A stretch of 64,000 nucleotides of DNA from Bimastos eiseni (lineage: Eukaryota > Annelida > Clitellata > Crassiclitellata > Lumbricidae). The translations under genes and the position numbers were made by a program. Below the pieces are notes generated by a model. The model ran no database searches. It had not been told where the DNA came from and saw nothing but the letters and a program-made list of their open reading frames with translations. The stretch covers positions 27,649,411 to 27,713,410 of the forward strand of contig OY365817.1 in NCBI GenBank assembly GCA_959347315.1, read 5' to 3'. Numbering within the stretch: position 1 is the stretch's first letter; each line of letters opens with the position of its first letter. Positions 48,801-59,439 of this stretch are shown piece by piece.

Positions 48801-51800
48801 GAGAGCAGGAAATTATCCCTTTCAGAAAAGAAAACTACCCCATCGAGAGAATGAAATTACCTTCATTGACAGCAGAAAATAACCCACAAATAATTACTCT
48901 TTTGAGAGCAGAAAAGAGATCTATTGTCAAATGCCTATCAGGGCAGAAGCTTGCCTTCAGATTTCTGCTCCACCTGCGCCCCCGATCCAACTCAGCTGGA
49001 ATGAGTGCACTGACCGTACACCGTCCCTTATAAACAGAGGCTAGGAAAATGAAGTTGCTAACTCTCTATGTCCATGGTTGCCTCAGGGAAAGTTCAGGGA
49101 CTCCTCTTCTTCTTCCTCTTCGTATTCTTCTATTGTAACTGTAATGTAAGATTAAATTTATTACATTTCGACGTTCCAAGCTGTTCATTGCAAGCTGTTC
49201 CTTGTCGTTTTCCAGGGTCTTCTTCGTATTGAGAACATCGTTCTGCTGAACGTCCAAGAGATGACCGTTTGTCAACTGCGCCTCGAGATGACAAATGGAG
49301 GCTGCAGACGACAAATGCATAAATTAATGTAATATAATGTTACAAAGCATTTATATAGCACCAATCAGGAGACGTCAGATGTGCGGAAAATGTTTCACCT
49401 ATTTGAAGTTGAATAATGTTGAGAAGTTGTCAAGCAAATCTGATAGAATGTCTTCCTGCAGGTATGTATGCAACCATGTATGCATGTATGTATGTATGCA
49501 TGTATATGTGTATGTATGTGTGTATATATGTATGTGTTTATCCATTCGTCAATGTAAGTATGCCTGCATGATTATATGCATGCAAATTAATGCATGTATG
49601 TATGTAAACATTATTATTATTATTATGATTCCAGCAACTTTACATAACGCCCCTTCAAGTCTTCCTCCCCAGTTCAACCCCGGTCTCAGAAAACAGCATT
49701 AAGACCAATGCAAAATGAGGCTGATTGATAACTAGGTAATTGATGAAGCGTGGTATTGAGCCCATACCATGTCGCAGGACCAGCCACTGAGAAATATGTA
49801 TGAATGTGTCTATGCATTATTATCTTCATATGCATGTAAATGATTCTATGTATGTATATATGCATGTATGCAAAGTGTGCATATGTTATATGTATATATT
49901 GTATGTTCTTCATAAGAAAGAATCCTTGTTGTCCAATTCCTTTTAATTGTATCTGATTCCTTCCATTTTGACTTCTTCCATCCATTCCTTTTGCATTGGA
50001 GTACGTCACAGTAGAAAAGTATTATGATTAATAAAATCAATAGATAGTGGAGCTATATAACCTTGCAGTTGTCTGTACTGTTGCAGGAAGTCGTTCTGAT
50101 GAACCTCGAGGTCACGCAACGCACTCTCAGCTGCCTAGACAACAAAGACAACCGTTGTGTAGGCGTAAGTGTACTCGCAGTTCACTGAGCACCTCTTCAC
50201 GATAATAAGGGTAGAAAAGCATCCTTTATCTGATAATTAATAGTAGAAATATTTAAAAAAATTATATTAACAGGTCGACAAGTAACTGTCTAAATGACAT
50301 TAAATGGTGCGAAAGTAATTTATTTAAATGATATCTGATGTAAGACATGTTTCCAATACATGACAATAAAATGGAAGAAATGTTTATTTTAAATGATATT
50401 AAATGGAAGAAAAGTTTCTTTTAAATGATATTAAATGTAATAAATATTTCTATTAAATTATATTAAATGGAAGAAATGTTTCTTTTAAATGATATTAAAT
50501 GTAAGAAATGTTTCTTGTAAGTTAAACGGAAGAAATGATCCTAACAACCATATCAAATGGAAGAAACGCACCAGGAACTTCTGCTTTAGGTTGTCCAGTT
50601 TCTGTTTGATTTCTTTGTTCTCCACAGCCTTTGGTACCTCTTCCCTTCCTTTTCCAGGTGGCAATGATTCCTATAGCAACAGATTTAGTCAGGGAAATGA
50701 ATTTTATGTTCAAATTCGCGTCTTAACACTCAGCTTCCCAAACTGCGGCCCTTGGGCCAAAAGCGCCTGTCAAACTTTACTGACTACTGGAAAATTCGAG
50801 AATGAAAGTTCAAATTGGCAATTCTCAAGTCTTATGTGATGTTCGTAATTGGTAATGCAGATCAAAATTAAGATTGTTGAAGCTTAAAAAGTGCACCATT
50901 TTAAGATTTAGTAAGGAAAATTTTCTTGGGTTCACCAAGCCCCTCCCAGGTGCTTATCCCAATTTTGCTACATCGCCTTTGGTACCCTGGTCCACCACTC
51001 GCTGGAAAATATTGTCACTGACCCGCCATTAACAAAGGTTGACACCCCTGAGCAGCGGCGTCACTAGAATTAGAGGCTAGAGCAGGCAGATTGGATGTGA
51101 TTGGGGGTTAGGGTACGGAAGTACTCTTACCAAACTTGTCAATGTTTTTTGTAAATAACAATGTAACAATTAAGGAAACTGATACTATTAAAAGTGGGAA
51201 GTCACCGGCTGGATCATACACACAATAGAATAATGCAAGTTTATGCAAAGAATATCATGCGAAAAGCTTCTGCCAACGCGAAATGATTATAGCAAGCTGT
51301 CATCGGTCTCTCAATGGGAAAAATATTTCAATAAAAAATTTAAAATAAAACTCGTTAAAAAAGGTATAGCTTGATGCACTGCTAAATCTTTTGTTGAGAT
51401 TCTCTTTTCCGAGTTCGTTGAGTGAACCCAGGTTCACGATAATTGTACGATCATATGATTTCATTTGTGTCCTTCTGCGGGTTTAGTTGTTGATGGCTGG
51501 GGGGTACAGTCCCCTCAGATAATTAACTGAACAGACTTGGGGCAGGAAACTATGATATTTTGCTTCCAAGCCTAATTTAGGAACCTCAAACCTTAACTAT
51601 AGATATTATTATTATTACTGTTATTATTAATACTATCTTTATTATCATTTCAATTAATATTCATTTTCATTGTTATCATTATTACAACTACTATTATTAT
51701 TTTTATTATTATTATCGTCGTCGTCGCCGCCGCCGTCGTCGTCATCATGATCATCATCAGTTTTATTATGATTACTATTTTTACTATTATTTTCATTATG

Positions 51801-54800
51801 ATTACTATTATTATCACTATCATTATTCTTGTAATTAACAGCTATTAACTCATGAAAGATCAGAGGTAGCTGAAGTTTGTTGACTTTGGCGAGCTGTCCT
51901 TCGCAGACAAATGAACCGCAACTAGCGGGTGTTCTCGAGTTTCACTCATTAAGTTTCTATTTAAGTTTCTATTTACTGGGAATATACTTACATTATACTA
52001 TGTATCGGTGAGAAATCACAGGTGGAAGATTATTTGAAGTTTATTTACATATACGGAACGCGGCGGGGAGATTTAAAGCACGCCAACCGGCCCTTGCCTC
52101 AATGTCGTACGCTCCTTATGAACTTTAACCTTTACATATAGCCTACTGTATATGTGTGTATATGTATATATATATATATATATATAATATATGTATATAT
52201 ATATTATATATATATACGGAAGGAGACCGGTATATTTCAAGCAGGCAAAATGAGCGGCGAAGCGGTTAGCAGATGGCTTTTGCCGCAATGACTGACGTTT
52301 CCATGGACACGGTCTGCCGGCTGCGAATAACAGTCTAATTAGGCCTACCATGGTTGGGCACTCACCCACATGTACGCTTTAAATATGGGTCTAATTACAC
52401 GGGTTGGGCTGCCGAGAACATCTTAATCGTCTTTCGAGCTAGTCGTGAAGGTGCTGCTGACAGTAGGGAAGGACGCAACAGCACCGGATGCAGTACGATT
52501 TACGCAAACGGCCAGTAAAAGCGAAACGTTAGGGCGTGTCGGAAAGACGCACGTGACTTAGGTGATTATCATCATCGTCGTTGTCGTCGTCATCGTCATC
52601 ATCATCTTATAATATAGGCTTACATCATCTGAAGTGTTTATTAGCATCTGTTCCTCATTGAGACACTTCTTAACCTCCTCCACAAATCGTACACAATTTC
52701 CTTCAAATTTCTGCTGAAAAACACAAGAAAACAGAAAATCAGCCGAAAAAGTCAAGGCAAACATGCAAGAAATCTTGTAAATTCAGAGACAACTTTTTCC
52801 ATGTTTTCTGTCTTCCAATAATAAATTCAACATTACTTGGAGGATTGTTGTATCCATAACACATTGTCAGTAGCCATCATAAAAATGCGACATAAACATA
52901 TTTACAAATCAATGTAATATCAAGAAATACCAATTAAATGGCTGTATTACGCCATATACGAACAGTGGGAAGGTCTGTTCATAATTACTTTTTCGACCTC
53001 ATAGTAACTAAATAATAGATAAACCTTGGTCGAGGGAGTATCTTAGTGATGAAAGTGCCATAGTGACAAAGTACTTTCGTCAGGTAAGTATGTGAGTATC
53101 TCACAGATGCAAGTAAGTACCTTGACAATGTGAGTATAACAGTAGTACTTAAATAATTATGGGATATTGCAGATTGCAAATCATATATGGCGGTTAGTGC
53201 GTTTTGATAATAAAGTTTCAATAACAGGTACCCAGCGTCAGAAGTACCACAGGTAAGCATTGTACTTCCTGTGAATATCCTAACAACAGTATCCTAGCAA
53301 CAGAATTATAGCAACAGAATCCCAGCAAAAAAAGGCTAATCTGCAAAATCAGACACATAATCGTCCTATCCCAAGAGCGAATGATTTTACCTGCTGTTGC
53401 TTTAAAGTAAGGATGTTATACAAGACCTAGTGAGCTGCTAATCTGTCAAGTATGTGATGTGTAATTGCAGGCATTCTTATTAAAGAATAGAGACGATACC
53501 TAAGTACTGTTGCAGTGGCATACCCTGTCGCTTCCGTACTTAGCACCGGGATAAAGTCAACAAAGGTTGCTACCTTCAATGCCTCCTTTGCCTGAATGAA
53601 GTCGAGGGTCTTCTCAAGGTCAAAGTTCGGGGCCTGCTGCATCTTTTCCTCGGTGACCTGGACCATAGAAATGAGCTCCTTGTAGAGATGCTCTGCCTGC
53701 CACTTCCCGTTCTCCGAAGCCAGGTCCAGCTGTGTCCTAAAACGAGCAATGAGTCCATCTTGCTCACCAGGTGAAACTGAGCAGCCCATGGAAATAGTAT
53801 TTGGATGTTAAGTACATACTTGTATGCATGCCATTTGGCAACTCTTTCAGCTTACTGGGCACTGCTTGCCAACCAATATATTTTATTCGACCATAACGAC
53901 ATTTAACATTATCTAGACTAGCTTAGAGATGAGATGAGTGAGGCGGTTTCCCGTTGCCTTCCTCACATATCATAATGGGAGCAACTTGTCCAAGGTCGCT
54001 ACTCGCTACGCAGTGACTCAGTGCGGGTTCGAACCTGCGATCCTGTGAACGCAAGGCAGAGAACATACCACAACACCGAATCCCTGCCTCATCTTATTGA
54101 GCAAGACAACTTAATTAATTAATCAATTAATAAATCGAAAGAATCAATTGAATGTCTGCCGGAAACTCTAAGGGGAAGAAGGTGTTGACACTTGACAGTT
54201 TACTAACGAAATGGGAAGGCCACGAAGGAACCACATGTCCTATAATCAGTTGTATTTCATTTTCACCTTTTAGTGAACTTCGTCATTCACAAACTGCTGT
54301 GAACATGTTTCCCTTAGATAATAACCGTGATGATTGATTGACTGATTGATTGATTGGTTTGGCAACCATGAATAATTGTTCGTTGTTTAAGGTGTTCATA
54401 GGCTTAGTTCGCGCACGACAGCATTTAATACAGAAACTCGTTAAAAGATCTAAACAAGAGATTTGAATAAATGCTAATACCAATTAATTAGTTTAAAAAC
54501 CTTAATTACCCATATCCCATACAAACCTTCAGAAGATGCTTACATCTCCATACTTTGCCTCCTCAATCAGACAACCGATGTCAAGACTCGACTAAGTCTT
54601 AGAAGTCCCTCCAAGAAGTTATGACTCTGAAAGCATAGACCACTGACAGTCGCAACTTCCTCTTCTCCTTTCGCTTTGGGTCTCTTGGTCGGTACACAGA
54701 CATCCTCTTTCTCACCCCACCCACTTCTCCTTTCGCTTCTATATATACAAGACCTCGCCCGTATAGTAATCTCTTCACATGTGGTCAACATTATGGTGGT

Positions 54801-55885
54801 GACCTTACAATAGTATTTAGCAGGTGCTCGGCCTCCATGCAGACATTGTTATGTAGAGCCGTTTTGGGAGGTACTTCAGCGCTTTGCGAGGTAGTTGATG
54901 ATGATGATTAGCTACATGCCCTCAGTCAGGTCCATGGCCTTTAAATGCCGCGTGGGGATGAGGTGAGTGAGGTCACTGAGGTGGTTTCCCGTTGCATTAT
55001 TCACAGAAAATTATGGGCGAGCAACTTATATAATTATGGTCGGTATACGCAGTGACTTGAGATTGGCCTGAATCTGCAAATACCCGGATATAAGGCACAG
55101 AACACACTATGCCACCGCGCGTGAGCCCTGAGGTACTTTGAGGTACTTTAATGACGCAATATTAAGTGCCCAGATAAACCGATACAACACAGTAAGAGTA
55201 CAATTGAAGGCTAAGGTAATTCATTGGGTCCTCTATCCTATGGCTGAGTAAAATAGGTAACACATTGGAACAAGTAACGAAAATGACTATTAATTTTATT
55301 AGACGACGACGACGATATTCGTGAAGATAGTCCATGCGCAGTTGCACTGAGGTGTACTTCGACGATTGTGAGTTCTTGGGATGGGCAGTAATTTAATTGA
55401 GCAATTGAAAATAGGTATTTAAATTACAATTTTAATTGCTAATTAGTACATTTTTTTAAATAAAGCAATGTTAGTTGTAATTCATAATTAATTAAATTTT
55501 TGCCTGGCATTACTGATTTCAAATTACATCATGACAACAAATTACTTTACATCACTTCCAACAATAACTCACCCATATTTCAAGTTACATTGGCTACCTG
55601 CACAGCTTGCAAGTCAATCTAAGAGAATTAAGGACTTGCTGGTAGGAACATCTGCAACCTGTAATCAGTAGCGATCAAGCTACGGTACAGGGTCACTCGG
55701 TGGTTGTATGGAAAGGGATGATGGTGAATGTTATGGGTTCAGTGTTTGTTATTGCTACAATGGATCACTAACTGGCTGACGGATGGACGACAAAGAGTAA
55801 GGATAAATGGCAAGTTTTCAAGCTGGATGGATGTCACTAGTGGAGTGCCTCAGCGATCAGTATTAGGACCATTATGTTTGTAATA

Positions 55886-55917
<32 letters not shown>

Positions 55918-57294
55918 CACACACATATATATATATCAATAAACTATATAAATGCGTCGAGCTTTCACAGTGGTTGGTCCATGCACCTGGAATGGGCCCC
56001 AGTTGCCATCCGTCTTCCCCTTACAATGACCTACTAACCTTTTGTAAGCTGCAAAAGTCCTTTTTTTTGGCCGTGGCTGGGAGCACCTATGAGTAATCTC
56101 CCTTGAAGAGGCACTATATAAATTATCGAAATGAATGAATGAATGACACAGAGGAAGGAATAATCTCAAAGATTTCTAAATTTGCTGACGATACGAAGCT
56201 CTGTGCAAAGGTAAACAATGAAGAAGATGCCAAGGTGCTAAGACAGGACTTGGAAAGATTGTACAGGTGGTCGGAGGATTGGAATATGCTGTTCAATATG
56301 GATAAATGTACTGTAATGCATGTGGGAGAAGGAATGAAAGCTTTGAGTACGAAATGGGCGGCAGGAAGTTAAGAGTAACGGAGGAGGAAAAGATCTAGGG
56401 GTCATCATTCATAAAAACAAAGCAAATAAAGTCCTGGGATAAATAAGAAGAACAATCGTCATCAGGGAAAAGAATATTATCCTGAACCTATATAAAGCAA
56501 TAGTAAGACCGTACTTGGAGTACTGGGTGCAAGTGTGCTGCCGATACACGAAACAGGACAGGGAGGTGCTGGAAAAGTGTAGACGAGAGCTACACATATG
56601 ATAAGGGGAAACAGAACATTGACATACGAGGAGAGATTAAGGAAGTGTGGACTAACAACATTGGACAGGAGAAGAGAAAGGGGAGATCAAATCGAGACAT
56701 ACAAGATCATGACAGGCAAGGAGATAACAATGCGATCGAGGTTCTTCCAACTGGCTGACAAAAGTGGCTTAAGAGGACACATTTATAAAATCTATAAGAA
56801 ACCAGAAGTTGACATGAAACAAAGATTCTTCAGCAGAGGGTGGTGAATGCATGGAACGACCTGAGTGAAGAGACAGTTTCTGTGCAAACAATTAACAGCT
56901 TCAAGGCCCAGCTGTTGAACTTTGATCTATTGAGATGTGTACTATAGGGTGGTTCTCACACAGGCGTTAATCCACTGAACCACCTAAAACCCAGTTATTA
57001 TTATTATTATAATTATATAATGAATCACATACAATAATTATGATACATTACAAAAAACAATACAATACAGCACAATGCGCATACAACAATGGCAATGATC
57101 AACAATAATCACTGATATTCTAAGCAGTTGACAATGATCAATGTCATCACCCACCAGTTCTGCGATTCGATCCATTCCGCAAAGCACGATCGAAATTTGT
57201 ATGGAAAGAGAGACTTTCGGTAGAAAGCGTTAACCTTCTCATGAAGAGATTTAGTCCTCATGCATAACGACTGGAGATGACTCCACATTGACAT
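39882..57294 (-). CDS. STAT: STAT transcription factor (STAT5/6-like), 19 coding exons, 862 aa
   Basis: Minus-strand exons: 57294-57155, 53736-53574, 52713-52624, 50670-50572, 50134-50062, 49301-49165, 48468-48314, 47713-47552, 46844-46761, 46190-45881, 44959-44867, 43912-43777, 43179-43121, 42921-42827, 42038-41872, 41508-41317, 40892-40823, 40634-40427, 40037-39882; 2589 nt, all phases close. STATs are phosphorylated by receptor-linked kinases, dimerise through SH2-phosphotyrosine contacts and enter the nucleus. N-domain about 1-131 (FRSCFAEWIESQNW); coiled coil about 132-320; DNA-binding domain about 340-500 (RNIKRPDRGRNEELVTDQKF, SLPVILTSQ); linker about 500-600 (GRGLTEDHLHYLAKMAF, FSFWKWFWANL); SH2 about 585-710 with Arg625 in GTFLLRFSE; predicted activating Tyr729 in LKDDYISGKL; acidic C-terminal activation region ending LEDYLGDLDIDAESMLT. 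An acceptor 7 bases before the ATG implies an upstream leader exon. STAT5/6 grouping is by eye. Confidence 0.95.
40178..40425 (-). repeat. Minisatellite at the STAT exon 18 splice donor
   Basis: Starts about 7 bases after the donor (40426). Unit of roughly 13-26 bases built on CCAATTTACACCAGTTTACA on the minus strand, at least a dozen diverged repeats. The frame from exon 18 stays open across the array, reading NLHQFTPIYICLHRFTPIHT and similar. Confidence 0.85.
40823..40892 (-). other. STAT: STAT exon 17: predicted activating tyrosine
   Basis: Encodes residues 719-742 (AIGEMALKDDYISGKLTIEI, then FLTE). Tyr729 aligns by position after the SH2 domain with the single C-terminal tyrosine of STAT5 (context DGYVKPQI). 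Both have Asp at -2, then Gly or Asp, and a hydrophobic at +1. Confidence 0.8.
41128..41302 (-). repeat. Minisatellite at the STAT exon 16 splice donor
   Basis: On the minus strand an array of about 20-24 base units such as CACTCGCTCGCTACCATTAA begins some 14 bases after the donor GTAAGACC (41316). About eight diverged units. Confidence 0.8.
41872..42038 (-). other. STAT: STAT exon 15: core of the SH2 domain
   Basis: Encodes residues 599-654, starting GSIYGFISKDDVRSKL and containing MEPGTFLLRFSET, the phosphotyrosine-binding strand, with Arg625 as the invariant arginine. It continues to SGYLTLSFVERDPAT. Nothing essential is missing, so the protein should be able to form phospho-dimers. Confidence 0.93.
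42060..42660. repeat. STAT intron 14 simple repeats flanking a MITE
   Basis: 42070-42150 is CATCAT and CATCTTCAAT-type sequence. 42490-42660 is an array of about 20-base units based on CATATTCAATCATAATTTAC. Between them lies the MITE at 42157-42298. Non-coding. Confidence 0.8.
42157..42298 (+). mobile_element. Short MITE (CAGAGGCGGCGATC family), copy 3, with target duplication
   Basis: 142 bases, starting CAGGGACGGCGATC and ending GAAATCGCCGCCTCTG. Flanked by ATGATTCA (42149-42156) and CTGATTCA (42299-42306), a 7-of-8 direct repeat compatible with an 8-bp hAT-type target duplication. Same family as 12197-12337 and 12945-13084. Confidence 0.8.
44140..44340 (-). repeat. GGGGCGTCAAT-family repeat in STAT intron 11
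   Basis: Reverse complement of the family at 34700-34800 and 58625-58740: shared blocks GGGGCGTCAAT, CCCTCTGAGTGATGGAG, CCAAGTGTCAGGA, 'GCAAGATAT.CCCC.AAGACTAAAAAA'. Preceded on the left (44100-44175) by a TCAATCAATCAATGAAACTT retroelement tail, also at 43430-43520. Confidence 0.65.
44525..44855 (-). repeat. Minisatellite at the STAT exon 11 splice donor
   Basis: About ten units of 30-38 bases based on GTCATTAAGTGGGTCATTAT on the plus strand, ending 12 bases from the donor (44866). Units are diverged. Confidence 0.85.
45500..45905 (-). repeat. About 188-bp tandem duplication covering the STAT exon 10 splice donor
   Basis: The true junction reads, on the plus strand, CAGATCACATCACAAAC|CTTGAGCGGAATCGGTC (45865-45897). 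A second copy CAGATCACACCACAAACCTT GAGCAGAATGGGTC-like lies at 45676-45710, and a third, shortened one at about 45514-45535. The exon end plus donor is therefore duplicated within the intron, leaving at least one intact decoy donor. Confidence 0.85.
46310..46740. repeat. STAT intron 9 retroelement tails
   Basis: 46460-46495 (GAGCGCCTCTGATATCGAGT, GGCGCTATATAGGT) and 46690-46750 (GAGAGTACCAATTAATAG then GGCACTATATAAATCTAAAG) are copies of the common 3' tail. 46330-46450 resembles the coding end of the same elements. Non-coding. Confidence 0.55.
47290..47551 (-). repeat. Minisatellite beginning at the STAT exon 8 splice donor
   Basis: About eleven units of 22-24 bases based on TTGATTGACAGGCCATAGCT (plus strand). 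The last unit contains the donor itself (plus strand GACAGGCATAC, donor G at 47551). Just left, 47080-47280 holds an ATT microsatellite and a LINE 3' tail fragment. Confidence 0.88.
48490..48900. repeat. STAT intron 6 simple repeats
   Basis: 48500-48660 is AATAAT-rich. 48730-48890 contains a degenerate 28-30 base repeat of 'GAGAGCAGAAAATTACCCATTT' type. The remainder of the intron to 49164 shows no gene. Confidence 0.65.
49325..50061. other. STAT intron 5
   Basis: Contains retroelement tail segments near 49345-49365 and 49620-49690, and TGTATG-type simple sequence at 49460-49600 and 49795-49910. No gene. Confidence 0.55.
50355..50565 (-). repeat. Minisatellite at the STAT exon 4 splice donor
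   Basis: Six to seven units of about 31 bases based on AAATGATATTAAATGGAAGA AATGTTTCTTT (plus strand). The first, diverged units begin within 10 bases of the donor (50571). The exon 4 donor is GTGCGTTT, somewhat weak, and the T-rich start of the array follows directly on the sense strand. Confidence 0.85.
50720..52560. other. STAT intron 3
   Basis: 50930-51050 resembles old repeat also seen at about 6890-7015 ('CTGGCCCGCCA', 'TGACACCTCTG'). 51600-51840 is TTATTATTA and CATCAT-type simple sequence. 52150-52215 is (AT)n. 52240-52330 has a retroelement-like segment. No gene supported. Confidence 0.55.
52560..52610 (-). repeat. (ATG/ACG)n trinucleotide tract at the STAT exon 3 donor
   Basis: About 45 bases of ATC/GTC trinucleotides on the plus strand, beginning about 15 bases after the exon 3 splice donor (52623). 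Confidence 0.8.
53930..55130. repeat. Two SINE-like copies in STAT intron 1
   Basis: 53930-54090 and 54940-55115 share GATGAG.TGAGTGAGG, GGTTTCCCGTTGC, 'GAGCAACTT', 'ACGCAGTGACT' and an AAGGCA.AGAACA end. The first has GGGTTCGAACCTGCGATCCT, resembling a Pol III B box. They look like a second SINE family, distinct from the 3599/17655 family. The rest of 54100-54930 has no gene. Confidence 0.6.
55690..56960 (+). mobile_element. Non-LTR retrotransposon, RT and C-terminal region, antisense in STAT intron 1
   Basis: Plus-strand frames read NWLTDGRQRVRINGK, VTSGVPQRSVLGPLC (55765-55880), then after a (AT)n tract and a short repeat insertion, KISKFADDTKLCAKVNNEED (56160-56230, active-site motif FADD), WSEDWNMLFNMDKCTVMHVG, LGVIIHKN, LNLYKAIVRPYLEYWVQVC, TLTYEERLRKCGLTTLDRRR, RGDQIETYKIMTGKE, FFQLADKSGLRGH. 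This is the standard order of a CR1/Jockey-type ORF2 C-terminal half. Frameshifts and insertions show it is inactive, but it is the best-preserved element in the window. Ends near (TTA)n at 56996-57010. Confidence 0.88.
55879..56140. repeat. (AT)n and retroelement tail inserted inside the RT domain
   Basis: 55880-55945 is TA-type microsatellite with a short ACAC tract. 55960-56140 includes GGGAGCACCTATGAGTAATC, 'GAAGAGGCACTATATAAATTATCG' and an ATGA repeat, a tail of the common GGCGCTATATAAA family. Together they separate GVPQ.SVLGP from FADD in the host retrotransposon, giving a nested insertion. Confidence 0.75.
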
Positions 57295-57309
57295 TTTGGC
57301 TCTGTTAAC

Positions 57310-57700
57310 AATGGAGAACAATACAAATATACAATACAAACATACAACACAAACATACAATACAAACATACAACACAAACATACAATACAAACATACAAT
57401 ACAAACATACAATACAAGCATACATACAGTACAAACACACTATACAAACTTACAATAAAAACATAAATACAAACATACAATACAAAACATACGATACAAA
57501 CATACAATACAAACACACAATTAAAACACACAATTAAAACATACAATAAAAACTTACAATAAAAACATGCAATACAAATATACAATACAAAACATACGAT
57601 ACAAACATACAATACAAACACACAATACAAACATACAATACAAACATACAATTAAAACACACAATTAAAACATACAATAAAAACTTACAATAAAAACATT
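57310..57700 (-). repeat. 13-bp minisatellite AAACATACAATAC upstream of the STAT start
   Basis: About 27 units of 12-14 bases based on AAACATACAATAC with C/T and A/G changes and some TTAAAAC variants, starting 10 bases upstream of the exon 1 acceptor. Reverse complement GTATTGTATGTTT differs by one base from the 61663 array unit. It therefore lies in the intron between an inferred leader exon and coding exon 1. Confidence 0.88.
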
Positions 57701-59200
57701 AGAGCAGAGTTTGAATCAGAATAAGATTTAACAATCATAGTCTAACAAAGCAGTTCTTAACCTTTTAAATCTAACGAACCAATTAGAATTTTTAAGCATA
57801 GTTCACAGACCACTACTGAAATTGCATTACTGACAAACTCTGGCTATTAATATTGCTATTATAGTATAAAATGCAATTGTAATATTATACTAAATATATA
57901 ACTACATGTATGCTATAGTAACTATGCAACTATAGCTTTAGTATAATAAATTTGATAACAATCAGTATGAGTATTTTAGTTATTTTCCATTAATTTAATA
58001 AATGTTTAAACTTTGAAGCAAAACAATAGTTGCTGCTATGTTAGTTTTAAATTAATGCAAGTATATATAGGTCCTATAGGATAGTTCTGAGTATGGTTAT
58101 TTAATTTTTATTTCAAAAGAACAAACTGAAATTTAAGTCTTTTTATGACAAAAATAACATAAATTTTAGACTCCTGCTTGCAGACCACAGGTTGAGAACC
58201 TCTAGACTCTAATACCTAAGGTTTCTGGCAACAACATATCAAAACAAGGCTGTAGTTGTAATCTAGCCATATCCAACGCCGCACCACGTCTCTGGAACGA
58301 CATTCCTCGCCGAATTCCGTACTTTTTCAGTTCCTCTGTCATCACTGTCCATCATCCAACATCATCTGTCCCATGCTCCTCTATCCATCACCCCCCGGGT
58401 TTTTCTCACTTTCTCAAACACTCTTACACAGACTCCTTAATTGATATTATCCTTAATTGATATTATCCTTAATTGATATTCCATCTGTCAATCCTCGACC
58501 AAAACGACACCCCCCCTAAACAGCTACTCTGCTTCCGCTGACCTTTGGGAAATCGGACTCTGACCTCCCATGGACTATCCTTTGGACAACTCCTCTTATT
58601 CATAATCTCCAAACTTCTAAAGCCCCACTCATGGGCGCCAATCCCCATCCCTGAGCGATGGAGGCAAAAAACCCAGTCCCAAGTGTCAGGAAGGCAAGAT
58701 ATTCCTCCAAGACTAAAAAATATCCCCCTTTACCTGAAATTTAAAGTGGGACGTAGGTCATTCACGAGCTAGCGAGTCGTAGTCTGGCCAAGAAGATCGG
58801 TTCGTAAGACTGAAAGAAGTTTTGGAAAGAGAGAGAAAAAAATGGTGCAACTTAACCACTGGGGTCTTGCCCTATAGGCCTATCTCCATTGTAAAGTATG
58901 ACGTCGACACCAGACTCGAATAATAATCAAAAGGAGCCTAACAACAGCAAAGCTCACTTATAATGAATTGAACAGTTACATCACAACAATCCGAAATTAG
59001 TTTTACGAAATTTGATAAGTTCAGCCTCAACCCGCTTTCACTTTTGTTATTATCCCTAGCGAAGCAAAAAACGTCATTTAATGGTTATAATTGTCACGCA
59101 TCGGTCATGACATGAGTCAGCAAATCATCGATAGATCCAGTTTTCCATAACTGTTTTAAAGTTGATGGAAAAAAATCAATAATTCAAAGCAACAGTTAGG
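57700..59200. other. STAT upstream region, no gene
   Basis: 57700-58200 is A+T-rich without recognised features. 58260-58560 resembles the end of a retroelement ORF on the plus strand (e.g. AACGCCGCACCACGTCTCTGG, similar to the A.RLWN/L block). 58625-58740 is a copy of the GGGGCGTCAATCC repeat. No STAT leader exon could be fixed. Confidence 0.5.
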
Positions 59201-59439
59201 GGAAGGAGGGTCGGAAGTAAACAGCAAACCAGGTCAGTCCGTCGCTTTGCATATGTGTGGCTGAAACGGCAAAAATGACAAACCGCAGACTTTACCGTCG
59301 AAATTCCCGATGAAACTCGGTACGCTAGGCTCGACTGCAATCCAGGAAGAAAAAAGAAGCTGAACCTTCGATTAGATTTCGTGATACGAAACGGCGGTCA
59401 ACGATACGCTACGGGTTTTTAGGAAATCCACGGTAGCGC

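Noticed and set aside
15543..57294. MRPL2-RXR linkage as ancient synteny with human chromosome 6p21 (MRPL2 and RXRB)
   Set aside because: Two genes many megabases apart in human are weak evidence; it cannot be tested from this window.
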